The position numbers were made by a program, and so were the translations under genes. The notes beneath the pieces are model-generated. The model ran no database searches and had not been told where the DNA came from. It worked only from the letters and a program-made list of their open reading frames with translations. Below are positions 1 to 9,023 of a stretch of DNA of 64,000 nucleotides, one piece after another; the first letter of the stretch is position 1, and every line of letters begins with the position of its first letter. Origin of the DNA: Caedibacter sp052030685 (GTDB lineage: Bacteria > Pseudomonadota > Gammaproteobacteria > Francisellales > Francisellaceae); contig NZ_JBQAJM010000003.1 in NCBI RefSeq assembly GCF_052030685.1, positions 1 through 64,000 on the forward strand. Direction: 5' to 3'.

Positions 1-53
1 CTGCCAATCACAATGCCATAAGTCGATTAAAAATAGCCAGACACAATAAAAAA

Positions 54-629
54 TTAATCTGAAACTCTAAACTTCAGAAGATGAAGTACAAATGCGATAA
101 ATAAACACACTGCGGCAAAGATAAAAGCAGCACTGTAAAGGTTATTTCCTTGCAAAATTCCAGCCACAAAGAAGCTTAAAACAAAGCCTATGTTCATGCA
201 GCTATAGTTAATTGAAAATGCGATGCGGCGGCGTTTATCATCTTGATTAAATAATTGCGTGAGCATCATATTAATACAACTAACATTAAGGCCAGAACCC
301 GTGATAAAAATTGCCATGCCGATTAAAATAATCATATGTACATGTACGGCAATAAGAAATAATCCCATAAACTGTAACACTAAACTTGCACAGAATAGGC
401 CTCTAAAGCTTACATAACGCCCACCGACAGCCCCTCCTAGAAAGTGAAACAAGAAGTTTAGTGCAAAAAAGCTAGCAGTCAGGGTATTTGCTTCGATCTT
501 GCTCATGCCTGCTTGACGACTAAGATAGAAATTTAAGAGTCCCATGAGCACCGCATAGCCAACGGTTGAAAAGATTTGAATTAAATTAATATTTAAGACA
601 CCTTTGGGCATGTCCTTGTAACTTAACAT
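54..629 (-). CDS. MFS (POT/peptide-like) transporter, N-terminal half only
   Basis: The 191-residue product has about six hydrophobic segments and a glycine/arginine-rich loop after the second one (GGAVGGRYVSFRG, about residues 65-77). This resembles the N-terminal half of major facilitator proteins, most of all the proton-dependent oligopeptide type; this is family resemblance only. A complete MFS protein has about 400 residues, so this stops after roughly half. The 53 bases left before the window edge stay hydrophobic in other frames, so a frameshift or nonsense mutation splitting a longer gene is possible, but the window ends too soon to decide. It is transcribed leftward, divergent from kdsC, with about 180 bases between them. 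Confidence 0.5.
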   Translation of the reverse strand: MLSYKDMPKGVLNINLIQIFSTVGYAVLMGLLNFYLSRQAGMSKIEANTLTASFFALNFLFHFLGGAVGGRYVSFRGLFCASLVLQFMGLFLIAVHVHMIILIGMAIFITGSGLNVSCINMMLTQLFNQDDKRRRIAFSINYSCMNIGFVLSFFVAGILQGNNLYSAAFIFAAVCLFIAFVLHLLKFRVSD

Positions 630-726
630 TTAGTTTCCTTTTTTATTACTATTTATTAATAAGCTTAAGCATACTAATACGCCATAATTTAAATGTCATG
701 CAGAGAGTTGAAGTTTTTAAATCGCG

Positions 727-756
727 TTGATTATAGCTAGAGAAACACTGTAAAAT
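727..756 (+). promoter_or_regulatory. Candidate sigma-70 promoter for the kdsC-lpt run
   Basis: A -35-like TTGATT (727-732) and a -10-like TAAAAT (751-756) are separated by 18 bases and lie about 55 bases before the kdsC start. The match is moderate and the region is AT-rich, so this is only a plausible promoter. Confidence 0.3.
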
Positions 757-811
757 GATTTGCGAGCGGTATATACTAAGCCAAGTTTCTAAATAGAGTT
801 TATATCACATA

Positions 812-1360
812 ATGATTAACAAAAGTTTAAAAGAGAAAATGGCAAATATTCAGTTATTGATACTGGATGTAGACGGGGTTTTAAGTGATGGTAAAATTAT
901 TTTAAGCAATGATGGTAATGAAACTAAACTCTTTGATGTAAAAGATGGTTTAGGGATCCTTTTACTGCAAAAATTTGGCATTAAACTGGCTGTTATTACA
1001 GGAAAAAGTTCACAAATTGTTCATGATCGATTAACTGCTTTGGGTGTTAATGACATCTACCAAGGACAAAAAAATAAAATTCAAGCTTACGAAGATTTAT
1101 TAACAAAACATCAAATAAGCGAGAGAAATGTCGCCTATATGGGAGATGATTTACCTGATTTGACTTTGATGCTGAAATCAGCAGTATCCTTTGCACCAGC
1201 TGACGCCTTAAGTGCTGTTAAAATGCGTGTTGATTACGTAACATCACAACAAGGCGGCTGCGGTGCAGTGCGCGAAGTCTGTGATCTGATATTAGAAAGT
1301 AAAGGGTTATTAGATAAAATCGTTGATGATTATATCACTGTTGGTGAGGTTAAAGTTTAA
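812..1360 (+). CDS. kdsC: 3-deoxy-D-manno-octulosonate 8-phosphate phosphatase KdsC
   Basis: This enzyme removes phosphate from KDO 8-phosphate in the cytoplasm during synthesis of the LPS inner-core sugar KDO. The 182-residue length is normal for KdsC. HAD-superfamily motifs are visible: LDVDGVLSDG with nucleophile Asp19 and Asp21, VITGKSS around 61-67, and YMGDDLPDL around 109-117. The cap is minimal (C0 type), as in KdsC. Its stop codon overlaps the start of lptC by one base, so the two genes are almost certainly cotranscribed. The kdsC-lptC-lptA order is the usual gammaproteobacterial LPS-export arrangement, but kdsD is not upstream here. Confidence 0.93.
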   Translation: MINKSLKEKMANIQLLILDVDGVLSDGKIILSNDGNETKLFDVKDGLGILLLQKFGIKLAVITGKSSQIVHDRLTALGVNDIYQGQKNKIQAYEDLLTKHQISERNVAYMGDDLPDLTLMLKSAVSFAPADALSAVKMRVDYVTSQQGGCGAVREVCDLILESKGLLDKIVDDYITVGEVKV

Positions 1361-1941
1361 TGTTTTTTAGTAAGCGCGTTTTCTTCACAACCGTTGGACT
1401 TGTCGTTGTGATTGGTACTAGCGGTTGGTTGGTGGTTAAATCAGCGCAAGAGCAAATTAGTCATGGTGACCTGCCAGCGCATTTTGTTGAGAACACCGCA
1501 AAGGCTATTACCTATGAAAGGTATAACACCAAAGGTTGGCTAGAATATACAGCAACCGCAGTTGATGCAACACGTTTTTATAATCAAGATTCAAAGCTTA
1601 CAACGGTTAACGCTACGCTATATTCAAAAGACAAAAAAGATAAACCTTGGAATATCAGTGCACATTATGCCGATATTACCAATAACAACAATAATATGCA
1701 TTTATATGGCAATGTGGTGATGTTGCGTCATGCCAATGGCAAAAACTCACCTGCGATTAAAATTGCGACTGATTCGGTCAATTACGATGATGACAAAGAC
1801 TATATGGATACAGATAAAAAAGTTACGATAAGTCAACCAGGTACACTAAATAATACGATTGGTACAGGCATGAATGGATCACCTAAAAAAGGTGATTTTA
1901 AGTTATTGAAGGATGTAAGAAGTTATTATGCAGGACAGTAA
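1360..1941 (+). CDS. lptC: LPS export protein LptC
   Basis: LptC is a bitopic inner-membrane protein that takes LPS from the LptB2FG transporter and passes it to LptA. The 193-residue product has one N-terminal membrane segment (about residues 6-26) and a periplasmic part rich in short beta strands, including an LYGNVVMLRH segment (about 119-128) typical of the beta-jellyroll family. Identification rests on the fold pattern plus the position between kdsC and lptA. The gene overlaps lptA by 14 bases, which implies translational coupling. Confidence 0.85.
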   Translation: MFFSKRVFFTTVGLVVVIGTSGWLVVKSAQEQISHGDLPAHFVENTAKAITYERYNTKGWLEYTATAVDATRFYNQDSKLTTVNATLYSKDKKDKPWNISAHYADITNNNNNMHLYGNVVMLRHANGKNSPAIKIATDSVNYDDDKDYMDTDKKVTISQPGTLNNTIGTGMNGSPKKGDFKLLKDVRSYYAGQ

Positions 1942-2746
1942 AAGAGACAAAAGAAGCAAACAAAGTAAAAAAAGTAAAAAAAATGAACATGAAATAAAAC
2001 ATAGATTGCTAAAGTATGCATTATTTGGCGCAGCTTCTTTGTTTATGTTACAGCATGCTTTCGCCGCTGAACAAGGTGGTTCAATGGATGCTGCTGGCAT
2101 GTTTGGTAAAAATGCCAGCAGTGATGGACAAATTACCATTTGTAGTGACAGTTTATCTTATAGTCAGGATGCGCATAAGATGATTTATCAGGGCAATGTG
2201 CTTGTGATGCAAACCAAAGATGCCAATATTCAATGTGGCGGTTATAGTGTGCCTAATGAAAATAGTAACTGGCCCGTATATCAATTCCCTGACCCAAAAG
2301 AAGCCGATGACAAAGTGGACTATACCAAAGTTCAACAAGCGGCATTAGATTATGCCAAGAACGTTTGTAAAAAACAAAATGGCTGCCGTTTTTTAACGGG
2401 GCAAATGCTAACGGTTTTATTTGATGATCAAAATAAACAAGTCAAAGATGTGGTTTTGACTTCTACAACACCATATATTGCTAAATTTTATTCTTTGCCG
2501 TTTCCAAAACAATCTAAACAGAAAGAGCCTGACTCAGATCAACAAACTATGTATGCTGAAGGCAGACAGATGAACTTTAATTTGCTCAATAGCACGTTGA
2601 CCATACAAGATAAAGCTTATGTTGATCGCGCAGGTAATCGCTTCTCTGGAGATAAGGTACTTTATGACACCAAAAATGGTTTGGTGACTGTGCCAAATAC
2701 CGGACAAAGAGCAACGGTCATTTTAAATAACTTAAACAATAAGTAG
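1928..2746 (+). CDS. lptA: LPS transport periplasmic protein LptA
   Basis: LptA forms the periplasmic bridge that carries LPS to the outer membrane. The N-terminus is unusually long and lysine-rich (about 25 residues) before a hydrophobic signal core and an AFA-A type cleavage site around residue 46. A typical strand, YQGNVLVMQTKDANIQC, begins the beta-jellyroll, and a second typical strand pair lies near the C-terminus. At 272 residues the protein is far longer than the usual 180 or so. The extra length is a central insert (about residues 105-205) containing two Cys-containing segments and a PDPKEADD region. The gene overlaps lptC. No lptB follows, which is unusual for this cluster. Confidence 0.82.
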   Translation: MQDSKRDKRSKQSKKSKKNEHEIKHRLLKYALFGAASLFMLQHAFAAEQGGSMDAAGMFGKNASSDGQITICSDSLSYSQDAHKMIYQGNVLVMQTKDANIQCGGYSVPNENSNWPVYQFPDPKEADDKVDYTKVQQAALDYAKNVCKKQNGCRFLTGQMLTVLFDDQNKQVKDVVLTSTTPYIAKFYSLPFPKQSKQKEPDSDQQTMYAEGRQMNFNLLNSTLTIQDKAYVDRAGNRFSGDKVLYDTKNGLVTVPNTGQRATVILNNLNNK

Positions 2747-2755
2747 GTTGTTAGC

Positions 2756-3196
2756 ATGAGTATTGGCGTAGTAAGTGCCATCATTATTATCGTTATCGCG
2801 ATCTTGATCTGGCGCAGCTCAATGAAAGCAAGAGAGCATGCGGTTTATATGGCAGTTAAAACAGCAAAGCAATGGGATGTTCAGCTATTAGATGATACGG
2901 TGTGTTTGACCAAAATGCGCTTATCGCGCCAAAGCAATATCGGGAGCATGTGCTTATTTCGCGAATATGCATTTGAGTATAGCTATGATGGTATTGATCG
3001 TTATAAGGCTTTGTTGCAGTTTAATGGTAATCAATTTTTGCAGGTTATATCGAATGATCAAAAGATAGACTTCAAAGAGATACAAGGCGAAAACACAACT
3101 TATAATAAACAGACATACACAAATAATATTATCGACTTAAGTGCTTATCGCACAGAAGATAAAAAACCGCCCAATAAAGATAATGACAAGGAGTAG
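2756..3196 (+). CDS. DUF3301 family membrane-anchored protein
   Basis: The 146-residue product starts with a single membrane helix (about residues 4-20, rich in Ile and Val) followed by a basic stretch and a small soluble domain. The pattern KTAKQWDVQLLDDTV...RLSR and a later RLxxxFREYAFEYS-like strand are typical of DUF3301, a family of short inner-membrane proteins of unknown function found in gammaproteobacteria. The gene starts ten bases after lptA, so it is probably in the same transcript. No function is assigned in the family. Confidence 0.75.
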   Translation: MSIGVVSAIIIIVIAILIWRSSMKAREHAVYMAVKTAKQWDVQLLDDTVCLTKMRLSRQSNIGSMCLFREYAFEYSYDGIDRYKALLQFNGNQFLQVISNDQKIDFKEIQGENTTYNKQTYTNNIIDLSAYRTEDKKPPNKDNDKE

Positions 3197-3203
3197 TGAG
3201 CTG

Positions 3204-3911
3204 ATGATTGAATTACATCAATTTCCTAAATTAGGTAATGTGCCAAATTCCAGTCCTTTTTGCATGAAATTAGAAAGCTATTTGCTTGCACAGAAAATAC
3301 CATATCAAAATTTTTATAGTGCGGATTTACGTCGCTCACCAACGGGCAAAATGCCATATATTAAGAAACAAGATAAGTTTTATAGCGACAGTAGTTTAAT
3401 TATTGATTTGCTTGAGAAAGAATGTGTTAAACCAATGCAGCAAAACTTAACTGATTTAGAAAAATCACAAACCTTGGCTTATCAGAGATTATGTGAGGAG
3501 CATTTGTATTGGGCGTTGGTCTATAGTCGTTGGGTTGATGTTTCCGCTGATAATAACTGGCGCAAGGTAGTTCAAGAGGGCACTAAGTTGCCTAAGTTAT
3601 TGTTTGGTATGATCTTTAAAGTCATGACAAAAAATGCGACAAAGCAAACATATGAACAAGGATTAGGGCGCTTGAGTAAAGCACAAATTTATCAAAAAGC
3701 AGATGAAGACTTATGTGCATTATCTAACTTTTTGGGTCACAACAACTATTTCTTTGATGATTCTCCCAGTTTGTTGGATCATATTGTATATTCTGTCGTT
3801 GCCAATATTGCGCACACCCCTTGGCAAAGCCAGTTAAAAGAACAACTTACAAAATACCCTAACCTACAAACACATAGTACGCGCATGCTTAAGCAGGTTT
3901 TTGGTAAATAA
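3204..3911 (+). CDS. Glutathione S-transferase-like (metaxin/FAXC-type) protein
   Basis: The 235-residue protein has a thioredoxin-like N-terminal domain with SPFC (17-20), GKMPYI (48-53) and DSSLI (62-66), then an all-helical C-terminal domain. This matches the glutathione-transferase fold, and the SPFCxKLE pattern is the one seen in metaxin/failed-axon-connection type members rather than classical detoxifying GSTs. Earlier in-frame starts exist, but AAGGAG at 3188-3193 lies about ten bases before this ATG, so it was chosen. The gene follows the DUF3301 gene closely. The substrate cannot be read from the sequence. Confidence 0.75.
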   Translation: MIELHQFPKLGNVPNSSPFCMKLESYLLAQKIPYQNFYSADLRRSPTGKMPYIKKQDKFYSDSSLIIDLLEKECVKPMQQNLTDLEKSQTLAYQRLCEEHLYWALVYSRWVDVSADNNWRKVVQEGTKLPKLLFGMIFKVMTKNATKQTYEQGLGRLSKAQIYQKADEDLCALSNFLGHNNYFFDDSPSLLDHIVYSVVANIAHTPWQSQLKEQLTKYPNLQTHSTRMLKQVFGK

Positions 3912-3950
3912 ATAAAAGAAAAAACACAAAAAATAGGTGAAAACAAAACC

Positions 3951-4910
3951 ATGTCATACAATATCAAAACCTTATTGCAACAACCTAAAGCTGAATTACA
4001 TATACATCTTGAAGGCAGTCTTGAGCCTGAGATGATGCTGAACTTGGCGCAAAAAAATGGCGTCAAACTAAAGTACAAAAATTTAGCAGAGGTTAAAAAA
4101 GCCTATAACTTTAACAATCTGCAAGAGTTTTTAGATTTATATTATCAAGGCATGTCAGTGCTTCAAACTGCGGATGATTTTTATGATTTAACTTATGCTT
4201 ATCTACTCAAATCACAACAAGATCATGTAACACATACTGAGATTTTTATCGATCCACAAGCGCATTTATCACGTGGCATTTCACTTTATACACTTTTTGA
4301 TGGTGTCAATCGTGCGGTTAAACAAGCGCAAGCTGAACTAAACATAGATACACAATTAATTATGTGTTTCTTACGTCATTTATCAGAAAAAGATGCTTTA
4401 AACACCTTTGATCAATTAATGGATTATCGCGATAACTTTATTGGCATTGGTTTGGATAGCTCTGAGCTTGGCAATCCGCCAGAGAAATTTAAAAACCTCT
4501 TTGAATTAGCACGCAAGGAAAACTTACATCTCGTTGCACATGCTGGTGAAGAGGGGCCTGACAAGTATGTTTGGCAGGCGTTGGATATTCTAGGGGTTGA
4601 ACGTATTGATCATGGTAATGCAATCTTAACTGATGATGTATTGATGAAACGTATTGCCAAAGATAATATCGCGCTCACGATGTGCCCATTATCAAATAAA
4701 GCTTTAAAAGTAGTCCCAAACTTGATCGATCATCCGGCGCGAATTTTGTTAGACAAAGGCATCAAAGTGACGATTAACTCCGATGATCCGGCGTATTTTG
4801 GTGGTTATGTTAATCAAAACTATATTGAACTGATTGAAGGTTTACAGTTAGGTACTGCAGAAATCCAACAGTTAATTGATAATAGTTTATCCGCTAGATT
4901 TATTAAATAA
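3951..4910 (+). CDS. Adenine deaminase (adenosine deaminase superfamily)
   Basis: Members of this branch convert adenine to hypoxanthine and ammonia in purine salvage. The metal-binding and catalytic residues of the superfamily are present: HIHLEGS (His17, His19), HAGEEG (His197, Glu200), RIDHG (His221) and NSDDP (Asp278, Asp279). The segments NNLQEFLDLYY and SDDPAYFGGYV are typical of the bacterial adenine deaminase group (PA0148-like) rather than of true adenosine deaminases; this assignment is from memory of the family. The length (319 residues) is normal. It stands as a single gene in the same direction as its neighbours. Confidence 0.85.
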   Translation: MSYNIKTLLQQPKAELHIHLEGSLEPEMMLNLAQKNGVKLKYKNLAEVKKAYNFNNLQEFLDLYYQGMSVLQTADDFYDLTYAYLLKSQQDHVTHTEIFIDPQAHLSRGISLYTLFDGVNRAVKQAQAELNIDTQLIMCFLRHLSEKDALNTFDQLMDYRDNFIGIGLDSSELGNPPEKFKNLFELARKENLHLVAHAGEEGPDKYVWQALDILGVERIDHGNAILTDDVLMKRIAKDNIALTMCPLSNKALKVVPNLIDHPARILLDKGIKVTINSDDPAYFGGYVNQNYIELIEGLQLGTAEIQQLIDNSLSARFIK

Positions 4911-5027
4911 CACATGAGTGTCAGATTATGTTGCCAAGAATTTTCGATTTGAAACCTCAAGTCGTTATTGTTGTTAATCATTGAAGCTGTTTCTATATAG
5001 TAAAAGATAGTAAAAAAGGGGGTTAAT

Positions 5028-5885
5028 TTGCTTTTAGTCATATCGTTTCAAGGGGAAAAAGGTGCTTATTCAGAACAGGCGATTCATAAGTTTTATCAAG
5101 CGCAAAATAAGCAAAATAGGCAAGATCAAATTGAAACCTTAGCATGTGCATCATTTGCCGAAGCGCTTGAGATGGTTGCTGAAAAAAAAGTCGATTTTGC
5201 GATGATTCCAGTGGAAAACTCGATTGCTGGTAGTGTCATTCCTGCCTATGATGAGTTGATTAAATACAATCTGCGTATTCAGCATGAGGTTATTTTAAAG
5301 GTTGAGCATTGTTTGATGATTCACCCTGATGCAAATATCGATAACATTGAGCTAGTGCGTTCACATCCACAAGCTTTGGCACAGTGCCAGAACAATATTG
5401 AGCGCATGGGTTTATCCCCTAAGAGCTTTGTTGATACCGCGGGTGCTGCCAAATACATCGCTGAAAAAGAGATTTTAACGCAGGCGGCAATTGCCAGTAA
5501 GTTAGCAGCAGAAACCTATTCGCTAAAAATCATTAAAGAGCATTTTGAAGATGAGCCATTTAACTTCACACGATTTTTCTTATTGGGACGTGATGAGCTA
5601 AATATACCCTATGAAAAAGATCAATTGTATAAATCATCAATTATCTTTACAACATTGCATAAACCTAATGCATTAGTACAAGTCCTTGCTTGTTTGTCAG
5701 AGCACAATATCAATATGTGTAAGATTGAATCTAGACCATCACGCTCGCGTGCTTGGGATTATAGCTTTTTTGTGGATTTTGAAGGGCATGAAGAAGAGCA
5801 TAATGTGCAAGCTGCCTTATTAGCGATTTTAAAGAAAACGTCGTTTTTGAAGAACTTAGGTTGTTACCAGTCAATTACACTCTAA
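5028..5885 (+). CDS. pheA: Prephenate dehydratase (monofunctional PheA)
   Basis: The enzyme converts prephenate to phenylpyruvate in phenylalanine synthesis. The 285-residue product has the PDT catalytic domain (about 1-185) with the TRFFLLG motif at 181-187, where Thr181 is the expected catalytic residue. A regulatory ACT domain follows (about 204-283) with PNALV (213-217) and ESRP (234-237), the phenylalanine-binding signatures. There is no fused chorismate mutase domain, unlike E. coli PheA. A separate periplasmic-type chorismate mutase lies at 38511. The start is a TTG preceded by a purine run at the end of the preceding gap; it fits the normal N-terminus of the family. Confidence 0.92.
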   Translation: MLLVISFQGEKGAYSEQAIHKFYQAQNKQNRQDQIETLACASFAEALEMVAEKKVDFAMIPVENSIAGSVIPAYDELIKYNLRIQHEVILKVEHCLMIHPDANIDNIELVRSHPQALAQCQNNIERMGLSPKSFVDTAGAAKYIAEKEILTQAAIASKLAAETYSLKIIKEHFEDEPFNFTRFFLLGRDELNIPYEKDQLYKSSIIFTTLHKPNALVQVLACLSEHNINMCKIESRPSRSRAWDYSFFVDFEGHEEEHNVQAALLAILKKTSFLKNLGCYQSITL

Positions 5886-5987
5886 CACTCAAAAACTCCG
5901 CGCAATTTGCGATCATGAAACACTATAAAAAACATAATAATTTGTATACAATCATTTGTCATTGAATCTTACAAATAGGTAATTCCT

Positions 5988-7079
5988 TTGATTAAGTATT
6001 TAAGGCAGTGGTATCAGAAAAAATTTGATAGCAATGAGCCTGCCGTCTTTATTGTTGTAACCGTTGTTGCGGTACTGATTATTAACTTTTTTGGTGACCT
6101 TTTAGCACCGATTTTAGCGGGTGTGATCATTGCTTATTTATTGGAAGCAGTTGTTTCTTTTCTATCTAAAGTATTAAAGCTTAATCGTAACATAGCGGTT
6201 TACATTGTGTTTTTAATTTTTATTGCGTTAGTAATTATGTTATTGCTATTTGTGCTACCTGCACTGATGCACCAAGCAGGGCAGTTTGTGCAAAGTATTC
6301 CTCAGCAAATGAATAATCTCCATGCAAGTTTATTGGAGTTGTCGAAGAAATACCCAACAGTTATCACACCTGAGCAGATTAAGGACGCGATTAGCACCAT
6401 CTCAAATATTAAAATGGATAAAATTGCAGGTATTGGTCAGTATTTATTGAAGTTTTCGCTTGCCTCGTTATCAAGTCTATTTACTTGGTTGGTCTATTTA
6501 TTTATTGTGCCATTATTAGCATTTTTCTTTTTAAAAGACAAAGAACGTATTGGTAAGTGGTTTGTTAGTATGCTACCTAAAGAGCGTGGCGCATTAGAGG
6601 AAGTGTGGGCAGATGTGCGCCCACAATTGGGTAACTATGTCAAAGGTAAAACCATTGAATGTTTAATTGTTACCGTCGTTACTTATATTGGCTTTATCGT
6701 TTTTGGCTTAAATTACTCGTTACTATTGGCAATTTGTGTCGGGCTTTCAGTATTTATCCCTTATATTGGGATGGTGATTGTTACGATCCCCGTTGTGCTT
6801 ATTGGCATTAGTCAGTTTGGCTTTAGCTCCGAGCTTTTCTATATGCTTTTGGTTTATTTGATCATTCAAGGTTTGGATGGCAATCTATTGGTGCCACTAT
6901 TATACTCTGAGGCACTGAGTCTTCATCCGGTAGCAGTCATTGCCGCAGTGCTTATCTTTGGTGGTATATGGGGCTTTTGGGGTTTGTTCTTTGCGATTCC
7001 ATTGGCAGCACTCATAAACTCAGGTGTGAAAATGTGGACACGACGCAATATTAATAACAAAAAACCAAAGGAAGCCTAA
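5988..7079 (+). CDS. AI-2E/PerM family membrane permease
   Basis: The 363-residue product has about eight membrane segments with the arrangement of the AI-2E (DUF20, PerM/YhhT) family. It has paired N-terminal helices, a soluble stretch (about 100-145), then further helices containing GLNYSLLLAI and PYIGMV around 245-260 and the characteristic QGLDGNLLVPLLYSEALSLHP region near 290-310. Members export small solutes or act in Na+/H+ exchange; the substrate here is unknown. The start is TTG. The stop codon overlaps the next gene by one base, suggesting coupled translation with the RecJ-like gene. Confidence 0.85.
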   Translation: MIKYLRQWYQKKFDSNEPAVFIVVTVVAVLIINFFGDLLAPILAGVIIAYLLEAVVSFLSKVLKLNRNIAVYIVFLIFIALVIMLLLFVLPALMHQAGQFVQSIPQQMNNLHASLLELSKKYPTVITPEQIKDAISTISNIKMDKIAGIGQYLLKFSLASLSSLFTWLVYLFIVPLLAFFFLKDKERIGKWFVSMLPKERGALEEVWADVRPQLGNYVKGKTIECLIVTVVTYIGFIVFGLNYSLLLAICVGLSVFIPYIGMVIVTIPVVLIGISQFGFSSELFYMLLVYLIIQGLDGNLLVPLLYSEALSLHPVAVIAAVLIFGGIWGFWGLFFAIPLAALINSGVKMWTRRNINNKKPKEA

Positions 7080-8884
7080 TGGCTGAAACAATTGCTGCAC
7101 CAAAATTAAAACGTCCAGAGATCATCATTAAACTGCGTCCATTTCATCGTAAAGTACACCAAGTGTTGCTTGAAAATAAGGTCGATAGTTTTATCGCAAG
7201 CATTATCGCGCGACGCATTGATGATCCAGAGCACGCCTTGAAGTTTGTCAACTTAAAGCTTAAATTTTTAACTTCTCCACATTTATTAAAAGATGCGACC
7301 AAAGCTGCAAAACGTATTATTCAAGCACTAGAAGCCGGCGAAATTATTGGGCTTGAAACCGATCATGATTGTGATGGGCAAACATCGCACGCGATTTTAC
7401 ATGTTGCTCTAACCAAGATTTTTAACCATCCACTAGATAAAGTCCGATCTTATATCGGGCATAGAATGGAGGAAGGTTATGGTTTATCTGATAAACTTGC
7501 GCAACGTATTTTAGATGATGACATACGCCCTAATCTTGTAATCACCGCTGATAATGGCTCTACTGATGAAGCGCGTATTGCGTTATTAAAATCACAAGAC
7601 ATTGATGTGATTGTTACTGATCATCACGCGATTCCTGAAGAAGGTGTGCCGCAAAGCGCTTATGCGGTGTTGAACCCCACACAAAAGGGCTGTGAGTATA
7701 ATGATCCCTTTATTGCCGGATGTATGGTTGCTTGGTTATTGGTGGCTGAAGTCAGAAGGCTACTATTGCTTGAAGGAAAACCGATCAATAATGACTATCA
7801 GTTAACGGATTTATTGGACTTCGTTGCGGTAGGTACCGTCGCTGACTGTGTGTCTATGGCAAAGAGTATTAATAATCGCGTTGTGGCTTTTTATGGGATG
7901 CGCAAGATTTCACAGTTAACACGCAGCTGTTGGAGTAGCTTTAGTGATTATTTTCACCATAAGGTCGATAGTGAATTTTTGGGATTTGTAATTGCACCAT
8001 TATTAAATAGCGATGGACGAATGTCCGATGCATTAAGCTCGGTAAGTTTCTTATTAAATGATGATCATCAAAAAACCAAACAATGGGTTGAGTTCTTACA
8101 ACAACAAAACAATCATCGCAAGGCAATTCAAAAAGAAATGACTGCCAAAGCGATGATGGAAGCCTCAAAGCAATATGCAAAAGGCACATCAAGTATTTGT
8201 GTCTATCTTGACGATGGGCATGCTGGTGTGCATGGGATTTCTGCTAGTCGCATTAAAGATAGTTTTGGCTTGCCGACGATTTTATTTTCACCCAAGCAAG
8301 GTGAGAATGATATTATCACAGGATCGGCGCGCAGCATTGATGGTTTAAATATCAAAGCCGTTTTAGATCTTATTTATCACAATACAACAGATATTCTGAT
8401 CAAATACGGTGGACATACAGGAGCTGCTGGATTAACTATTTATAAAGAAAAGTTTGTAGAATTTTCTCGAGTATTTAATGATTATTGTCAAAAAGCGATT
8501 CTTAAAAACAATATTGCTGCCACGCCAATTATTTATTGTGATGGTGAGTTAACTGCTGAGGAGTTCACGCTTAAACATGTTGAAAAATTTGCTTTGCTTG
8601 AGCCTTATGGTCGCGAGTTTGAAGCGCCTATATTTTGTAATAAGGCAAGTGTCCATAGCTTCAAATGGGTGGGTAAAGAAAGCCAACATTTACAATTAAT
8701 GCTCACCATTTATGGTAAAACACTTAAAAGTATCTGGTTTTTTGCCGATGAATATTTAAATCACACAGACCTTAAAGTCGGTAATGAAGTTCAAGTGGCG
8801 TACCGTTTATCTAAAGAGCATTTTAATGGCAATACTTATGTTAGTCTTAAAATTGTTTATTTATCAGCGATTCAATCTAAATAA
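7079..8884 (+). CDS. recJ: RecJ-like single-strand DNA exonuclease
   Basis: This DHH/DHHA1 protein should degrade single-stranded DNA 5' to 3' in recombination and repair. The DHH domain has motif I as ETDHDCDG (93-100), motif III DHHAIPE (181-187), and later GTVADCV and SDGRMSD. A GGHTGAAG stretch marks the DHHA1 domain, and a C-terminal OB-like domain follows. The length of 601 residues is normal. Motif I differs from the usual GDYDxDG pattern (Tyr replaced by His), so this may be a divergent paralogue rather than the housekeeping RecJ. The first codon overlaps the stop of the permease gene. Confidence 0.8.
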   Translation: MAETIAAPKLKRPEIIIKLRPFHRKVHQVLLENKVDSFIASIIARRIDDPEHALKFVNLKLKFLTSPHLLKDATKAAKRIIQALEAGEIIGLETDHDCDGQTSHAILHVALTKIFNHPLDKVRSYIGHRMEEGYGLSDKLAQRILDDDIRPNLVITADNGSTDEARIALLKSQDIDVIVTDHHAIPEEGVPQSAYAVLNPTQKGCEYNDPFIAGCMVAWLLVAEVRRLLLLEGKPINNDYQLTDLLDFVAVGTVADCVSMAKSINNRVVAFYGMRKISQLTRSCWSSFSDYFHHKVDSEFLGFVIAPLLNSDGRMSDALSSVSFLLNDDHQKTKQWVEFLQQQNNHRKAIQKEMTAKAMMEASKQYAKGTSSICVYLDDGHAGVHGISASRIKDSFGLPTILFSPKQGENDIITGSARSIDGLNIKAVLDLIYHNTTDILIKYGGHTGAAGLTIYKEKFVEFSRVFNDYCQKAILKNNIAATPIIYCDGELTAEEFTLKHVEKFALLEPYGREFEAPIFCNKASVHSFKWVGKESQHLQLMLTIYGKTLKSIWFFADEYLNHTDLKVGNEVQVAYRLSKEHFNGNTYVSLKIVYLSAIQSK

Positions 8885-8949
8885 TTAAGCGATATAGAGA
8901 TGAATAACTTGCGTTTTGGGATTCTAATGAATACACTCAGGAGCAACAT

Positions 8950-8994
8950 AGCCGCTATGCCTCTGATTCAAGCACACTTTAGCGGCTTTTGCGT
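8950..8994 (+). terminator. Candidate intrinsic terminator after the RecJ-like gene
   Basis: AGCCGCTA (8950-8957) pairs perfectly with TAGCGGCT (8980-8987) and is followed by TTTGCGTTTT. A smaller hairpin CATAG-CCG-CTATG overlaps the left arm. The 22-base loop is long, so this is only a moderate terminator. A short direct repeat of the form TTGCGTTTT occurs before (about 8910) and after (about 8989) the structure. Confidence 0.45.
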
Positions 8995-9023
8995 TTTAGG
9001 GTTGAAGGAGAGGTTAGCAGAGA

